This document shows, in pieces, positions 15,051-18,895 of a DNA stretch of 18,895 nucleotides. Position numbers and translations under genes: made by a program. The DNA lies in the NCBI GenBank assembly GCA_965371805.1, contig CBDUZW010000085.1:1-18895 (forward strand). Reading direction: 5' to 3'. Below the pieces are notes generated by a model. It searched no databases and was not told where the DNA came from. It saw only the letters and a program-made list of their open reading frames with translations. This DNA comes from JAOZTV01 sp965371805 (GTDB taxonomy: Bacteria; Acidobacteriota; Aminicenantia; UBA2199). Position 1 is the first letter of the stretch. Every line of letters begins with the position of its first letter.

Positions 15051-15644
15051 ATGAGTAAAAAAGGAGTGTATGAAAAATACACAGAATACACAGATGAAGA
15101 AATACTTGAAATATTTAAAAATGAATATGAACGAATAAAACCAAAAGGATTAGGTGAATTTGAAAAAAAACGTCAAAAAGATGTACCTTCTTTGTCGTAT
15201 CTATTGATTCGTTTTAAAACAACTTGGAATGAATTAAAAAAAAAAATGAGAATCGAAGATATTGTAATCCCTTTTTATACAAACAAAGAAATTATTTCTG
15301 AAATAAAAAGAATAAAAAAGAAAGTAAAACACTCTCCTACAATATCTGAATTTAATAATAATTCATATATGTCAGAATCAGTATTAAAAAGACGTTTTGG
15401 TAGTTATGACAATGCCTTAAAAAAAGCAGGAATAAAAAAACTATTAATTCAAAATGTTGTAAAAAAAACAGACAAACACCCGAAGGAATATATAAAAAAT
15501 GCACTATTAAAAGAAAAAAATAAAATCGGCAGACGACTTACAGGTAAGGAAATTAAGGAAAACGAAAACTTACCTGCACTGAATACAATTTTACAACACT
15601 TTAGATCGAGTTCAATTGCAAACATTTGGAAAAAAATAGAATAA
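15051..15644 (+). CDS. Homing-endonuclease-associated repeat protein without nuclease
   Basis: A 197-residue, strongly basic protein. The ATG at 15051 is chosen because AGGTGG (15041-15046) precedes it; an in-frame ATG at 15027 would add eight residues. It consists of three copies of the homing-endonuclease-associated repeat (HNH_repeat type): about 12-66, 76-128 and 144-195. The middle one is clearest: YTNKEIISEI, PTISEF, then VLKRRFGSYDNALKKAGI. Known: these repeats accompany HNH and other nucleases and act as small DNA-binding helical modules. Here no nuclease motif is present. Inferred: a stand-alone DNA-binding protein, possibly a regulator of its own palindrome-bearing promoter, or the remains of a homing gene. 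Confidence 0.75.
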   Translation: MSKKGVYEKYTEYTDEEILEIFKNEYERIKPKGLGEFEKKRQKDVPSLSYLLIRFKTTWNELKKKMRIEDIVIPFYTNKEIISEIKRIKKKVKHSPTISEFNNNSYMSESVLKRRFGSYDNALKKAGIKKLLIQNVVKKTDKHPKEYIKNALLKEKNKIGRRLTGKEIKENENLPALNTILQHFRSSSIANIWKKIE

Positions 15645-15723
15645 AATCGGTGTTCGGGAAAAAATACCCAAGTTATAATTAGTTATAGAGACATAAATGG
15701 AGCCTGGCAATGATTGGTAAATA

Positions 15724-15750
15724 TTTTTGGTGCCAGACCGATTTGTTCTC
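15724..15750 (+). repeat. Dispersed GGTGYCA repeat, copy 2
   Basis: TTTTTGGTGCCAGACCGA followed by TTTGTTCTC, matching 4055-4080 and 16274-16300. It is the most diverged at its 3' end. An ACATCT...AGATG hairpin lies downstream here (near 15767-15777) rather than upstream. Confidence 0.45.
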
Positions 15751-15800
15751 AAAAGGAATCTTAAAACATCTAAGATGCCTTAAATATGGAGACAAATATA

Positions 15801-15869
15801 ATGCTTGAAGAAAAGAAACCTAAATGGGCCAGCGCAATATTCAAACAGAAATATAGGGTCCTGAACTGA
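15801..15869 (+). CDS. Possible 22-codon small ORF
   Basis: ATG at 15801 with GGAG (15788-15791) nine bases upstream reads MLEEKKPKWASAIFKQKYRV, then LN and TGA. Its composition is protein-like (two aromatic basic clusters) and richer in GC than the neighbours. It may be a small protein, a leader for the gene at 15898, or the end of a decayed gene. Confidence 0.3.
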   Translation: MLEEKKPKWASAIFKQKYRVLN

Positions 15870-15897
15870 TGTATATGTTTTAAATTAAGGTTTTTTT

Positions 15898-16203
15898 ATG
15901 GTTTATTATAAAATAAGAGCAATTCCGGAAAAATTGGAGTTACTTTTTAGAAGTCACATGGATAACGTTTGTTTTTGTATCAATGATAAAAGCATGAATG
16001 ATGATGGCACCTGTGATATTGTCGCAATTCCAAAAAATTTAAAAGTTGGAAAATTAATAAAAAAAAATTTCTTTTATATAAAAAATGAAATGAATGTACT
16101 TGGTTGTTTAGATTGTTGGCCAGAGTATTATTATTTTCCAAAATTAGGTAATCCTAATATTCTTGGTTTACCTCTATTGTTACATAATAAGTTTTTCTCC
16201 TGA
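15898..16203 (+). CDS. Small hypothetical protein
   Basis: A 101-residue ORF preceded by AAGG (15887-15890) at a usable distance. It has five Cys (for example VCFCIND and GCLDCWPEYYYF), several aromatic residues and no recognisable family, signal peptide or membrane helix. The CLDCW pair could be redox-active or bind metal, but there is no supporting second motif beyond the VCFC pair. It stands alone between two copies of the dispersed repeat. Confidence 0.5.
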   Translation: MVYYKIRAIPEKLELLFRSHMDNVCFCINDKSMNDDGTCDIVAIPKNLKVGKLIKKNFFYIKNEMNVLGCLDCWPEYYYFPKLGNPNILGLPLLLHNKFFS

Positions 16204-16273
16204 TCCCCAACACAACGAAGGTATGCGGTTAATGTAAGCGTAATGTAAAGTACATCTCTTTGCATTTAGATGA

Positions 16274-16300
16274 TTTTTGGTGCCAAGCAGGATTTTTTTC
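16274..16300 (+). repeat. Dispersed GGTGYCA repeat, copy 3
   Basis: TTTTTGGTGCCAAGCAGG followed by ATTTTTTTC. As in copy 1 it is preceded by a CATCT...AGATG inverted repeat. GCAGGA within it can pair with TCCTGC about 20 bases downstream. A second small hairpin, TGGCAA/TTGCCA, lies at 16332-16348. These lie downstream of the minus-strand 734-residue gene and might serve as its terminator region. Confidence 0.5.
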
Positions 16301-16397
16301 TTTTATAGACTCCTGCTATCATGTTGGAGTATGGCAAATGTATTGCCAAATTGAGTGAAAAACATTTATTATAAAGTTTTTGAAATGAAAAAAAGCT

Positions 16398-18602
16398 CTA
16401 AAAATTAATTATTTCATGACCATCTTTCATCAAAAATTGACTAATTACTTTCTCAATGGAATAATTAAGGTTTCCTCTGCCATCACAATTGGTGCACTTT
16501 TCAGAAACACCTGCACCAACAACTTCCCACCCATTTCCACATTCGCATTGTGCCGGAGTAGTTTCAGTTTTCTGATGAAAATACCAGTCTAAATCCTTAA
16601 AAAAGCTAACAACTACAGGATTGTCTAACCTGGATGGCCTGCTTTTTATTGATTTAATAACAATTCCCTCCATCCTTTCTGTTATGTGTTCTATTCCATC
16701 AACTTTATATAATGCCAATATTTCCTCAAAATCAGTAAACTCAAAATCCTTACTGAATATTTCTTTTTTTTCTATATCACTCAATAAGTCAATAAAATAT
16801 AACTTTTCCATTATTGAATGAAAATTATATGTCTTGTAAAATTGTTTAACAATTTTAATTAAATCTTTGTTTTTAAGAATATTATTAATTCCTATTAATT
16901 TAATTAAATTAAGTTTATCCACTACTTGAACATCGTCATTCAGGATTTGATCACGATGGATCAAGGTTATTTCCCTGTCACGGATATCACCGCCAACGAT
17001 TAAATCTGCTTTATCAAGCATTTCCTGAAAAGAGAGTACAGAAGGCTTCAGTAAAGCCACAACCTCTTCATCATGTTTGTTGATGATTCCTTCCAATCGT
17101 TTTTTAAGGGGAGATTTTTTGGCAATTCTGTGATTCTTGAAATCCTGAAAAAGTTGTACGATCCCCTCTTTGCGTTTAATGAGACCTTTTTCCTGCTCTA
17201 ACCCATCCAGAACCATGGACTCACGGCTTTCGGCAATTTCAATTAAACGGCTATGGCAAGAAGAGTCCTCAGAAATCCTGAACTTTTTAAATTCCTCAAA
17301 AAGAGTGCAAATGTTCTTATCCAGTTTATCCAGATCCTTTTCCTGCTCTAACCCATCCAGAACCATGGATTCACGGTTTTCGGCAATTTCAATTAAGCGG
17401 CTATGGAAAGAAGAGTCCTCAGAAATCCTGAAATCTTTAAAATCCCAAAAAAGAGTGGAAATATTCTTACCCAGTTTCTCCAGATCCTTTTCCTGTTCCA
17501 TGGCATCCATTAATGCGGTACATAGCTTTTCAAAGATCCTGGATAAACGTTTGAAGGATGAAGATGCTTCGGATTTGCGCTTCCTGCTAAATTCCAGAGA
17601 AAGGGAAAGAACGGAACTCCTACGATTCAACAAGTCTTCGTCCTGTTCCATTTCATCCATCAACCTGGAATAATAGTTCTCATCACCAGCTTTAGAAATT
17701 TCGCTTCTAGCGGCCATCATTTTTTTGAAGTAGAGCTCTTTGCTTTCCCTTTTTAGAAGGCCGTCGTAATAGCAGACGATTTCCTCTGGACCAGGCTTAT
17801 CGGCTAAAAGCTCCAGGCAGAGATTTTCCAGGTCAAATACACTCATCTTCATCCAGGTATTCTGTGGAACTTTTTTAATATACCATTCCAACAGTTCCAT
17901 ACATTCAGTCTTGTCCATTTGTTTCACTATTTCTCTCAATTGAGATAAACTAATACGAAACATGGCCGGAATATTTTTCTTACTCGTGTGAAATACGATG
18001 GCCTCATTATCCAGGAGACCTTCACTGAGGAGTGTATACTGGACATTTTCAGGAAATTTTTCGTAATGCTTCGTTGCCCATTGGGAGCTGCAAAACTTCA
18101 TTAAAACTTTCAGGAGCTCTTCAGATTCTTCAAAGACCGATTCGGGTACGTCATCACCAAACACAGAAACAATGGCCAATGCCTTTAGTATCGGATTCTT
18201 GGCTTTATCGGCTAAGTATTGGAACTCCAATTTATTGATTCTTAATTCATTTCGGAGAAGGTTGATGAATAAGAGGGTATCCTTGTATTCCGACTCGCGA
18301 AGTTCGGCAAGAACAGGAACCAGGACCTCACTCTTCCGAAGGTCTTCCAGGATTTCATATACTACCCCCCTATTGCGGAGAAGCCAGTCAGGATACTGAA
18401 AACGCCATTGCAGGAACAATCTCGCAGCTTCCCTCTTCAGATCAGAATTGGTGAGTTTGAAGTAAACCCTGGGGAATAGGTAGGAGAAGTCCTTATTGAA
18501 GTGTATACAGGCCTCGTATATCTCATCCTGTTTCTTCAGTTTCTTTATGCCTACTTCTGCTTTTTCAGATTTTTTAGATTGCCATGCCGGTTTAAAGAAC
18601 AT
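16398..18602 (-). CDS. Repeat-containing helical protein with C-terminal zinc-ribbon-like motif
   Basis: A 734-residue protein of no family I recognise. Residues 1-310 are helical. Residues 315-514 are four consecutive 50-residue repeats (315-364, 365-414, 415-464, 465-514), each opening MDxMEQ/LDGLEQ-like and rich in Glu and Lys; the second and third are nearly identical. Residues 515-680 are helical. C686-x-C688 and C703-x2-C706, with CTNCDGRGN, resemble a DnaJ-type zinc ribbon. No membrane segment is visible. AGGT upstream of the ATG and a TATAAT promoter support the start. DNA over roughly residues 1-540 is visibly richer in GC than the last third and than all other genes here, suggesting separate origin. 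Possibly a scaffold or protein-binding repeat protein; function unknown. Confidence 0.75.
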   Translation of the reverse strand: MFFKPAWQSKKSEKAEVGIKKLKKQDEIYEACIHFNKDFSYLFPRVYFKLTNSDLKREAARLFLQWRFQYPDWLLRNRGVVYEILEDLRKSEVLVPVLAELRESEYKDTLLFINLLRNELRINKLEFQYLADKAKNPILKALAIVSVFGDDVPESVFEESEELLKVLMKFCSSQWATKHYEKFPENVQYTLLSEGLLDNEAIVFHTSKKNIPAMFRISLSQLREIVKQMDKTECMELLEWYIKKVPQNTWMKMSVFDLENLCLELLADKPGPEEIVCYYDGLLKRESKELYFKKMMAARSEISKAGDENYYSRLMDEMEQDEDLLNRRSSVLSLSLEFSRKRKSEASSSFKRLSRIFEKLCTALMDAMEQEKDLEKLGKNISTLFWDFKDFRISEDSSFHSRLIEIAENRESMVLDGLEQEKDLDKLDKNICTLFEEFKKFRISEDSSCHSRLIEIAESRESMVLDGLEQEKGLIKRKEGIVQLFQDFKNHRIAKKSPLKKRLEGIINKHDEEVVALLKPSVLSFQEMLDKADLIVGGDIRDREITLIHRDQILNDDVQVVDKLNLIKLIGINNILKNKDLIKIVKQFYKTYNFHSIMEKLYFIDLLSDIEKKEIFSKDFEFTDFEEILALYKVDGIEHITERMEGIVIKSIKSRPSRLDNPVVVSFFKDLDWYFHQKTETTPAQCECGNGWEVVGAGVSEKCTNCDGRGNLNYSIEKVISQFLMKDGHEIINF
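17061..17660 (-). repeat. Four tandem 150-bp coding repeats
   Basis: The units 17511-17660, 17361-17510, 17211-17360 and 17061-17210 encode the 50-residue repeats. TCCTG recurs on the plus strand at 17191, 17341, 17491 and 17641, exactly 150 bases apart. The two middle units differ at only about a dozen positions by eye, so they arose by recent duplication. The outer two are much more diverged. Confidence 0.85.
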
Positions 18603-18636
18603 TTTCTACCTACTTTATTTAGAGTTGTGTAGGTTT

Positions 18637-18664
18637 ATTATACATTAGAAATGGTGGTGTACAA
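18637..18664 (-). promoter_or_regulatory. Promoter of the 734-residue protein gene
   Basis: On the minus strand TTGTAC (18659-18664), a 16-base spacer and a perfect TATAAT (18637-18642). This leaves about 30 bases before the ATG at 18602, room for the AGGT ribosome-binding site. Confidence 0.5.
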
Positions 18665-18698
18665 ACTGATAGGACAACCGTTTTCTTATTAAACCCAT
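18645..18698 (-). CDS. Possible 17-codon leader ORF
   Basis: Reading leftward, GGAGGTG (18708-18714), the strongest Shine-Dalgarno sequence in the window, lies nine bases before an ATG opening MGLIRKRLSYQFVHHHF and a stop. It overlaps the predicted promoter of the 734-residue gene, so both cannot be the only signal; it would need an upstream transcript. Tentative. Confidence 0.25.
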   Translation of the reverse strand: MGLIRKRLSYQFVHHHF

Positions 18699-18895
18699 AA
18701 TTTATCGCACCTCCAAAATTTTGTGGAAAAGTCTGTGGGAAATGCGTGAAAATCCTTTTAAAAACTTCTGTAAAATGTCTAAAATTAGAATAAGTTATTA
18801 ACATAAAAAACAGTAGCATATTATGAATAAAAATTCAATAATTTGTACGAGTCCATAACATATTAGATTTAAAAGAATTTTTAATCACCATATTC

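Noticed and set aside
14673..15054. Two short plus-strand ORFs (14673-14894 and 14869-15054)
   Set aside because: The first lies mostly in another frame of the HExxH gene. The second covers the promoter-palindrome gap and has no ribosome-binding site.
17170..17673. Plus-strand ORF of 167 residues
   Set aside because: It is the antisense of the 150-bp repeats; the open frame is a by-product of the repeat period, and the minus-strand gene has promoter and full length.
18715..18745. TTTTCCACA as a DnaA box and a replication origin
   Set aside because: Only one match and one near match are seen, with no dnaA, dnaN or rep gene and no unwinding repeats, so chance is likely.
18619..18819. Minus-strand ORF of 66 residues upstream of the 734-residue gene
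   Set aside because: No ribosome-binding site, odd composition, and it runs across the predicted promoter.

Overview
The window is a very AT-rich bacterial accessory region. AAGGAG-type ribosome-binding sites and sigma70-like promoters suggest an ordinary bacterium. No rRNA, tRNA, ribosomal protein or other lineage marker is present, so I do not name a phylum. Nothing here looks like core metabolism. Recognisable genes point to genome defence and mobile DNA: a nuclease-NACHT protein, an ArdC-type antirestriction metalloprotein, a soluble GAF/histidine-kinase operon, an HExxH protein and a homing-endonuclease-associated repeat protein. They are separated by long, structured, repeat-bearing intergenic stretches.

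Layout. 1-4336: a 1202-residue PD-(D/E)xK-NACHT protein (bacterial NLR-like), then about 560 bp holding a short frameshifted coding remnant and a dispersed GGTGYCA repeat. 4337-5713: an unrecognised minus-strand gene with a good promoter and an operator-like dyad, divergent from the ArdC-like gene across a region of nested inverted repeats. 5714-6693: the ArdC-like gene and its terminator. 6786-12211: a 5.2 kb segment bounded by two roughly 225-bp direct repeats, about 90% alike by eye. It holds a three-gene operon: soluble GAF histidine kinase, stand-alone receiver, and a two-helix membrane protein with a coiled coil. 12248-14857: a promoter, a 24-codon leader ORF, a two-helix membrane protein of unknown function and an HExxH protein with a Cys-rich tail. 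14858-16397: a palindrome-preceded homing-endonuclease-repeat protein, a small hypothetical gene and two more GGTGCCA repeats. 16398-18895: a minus-strand 734-residue protein with four tandem 50-residue repeats and a C-terminal zinc-ribbon-like motif. Its DNA is much more GC-rich over most of the gene than around it.

How the genes may work together. The NACHT protein can be read alone as a sense-and-kill defence gene, because sensor, switch and nuclease lie in one chain. The kinase-receiver-membrane operon has the organisation expected of a phosphorelay whose output is not transcription: no DNA-binding domain is present and the last gene is a membrane protein. It recalls the defensive two-component logic of Detocs but lacks a receiver-effector fusion. 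It is the best candidate here for an undescribed system. The direct repeats around it suggest a module that can be gained or lost by recombination. All functional roles beyond the named domains are inference.
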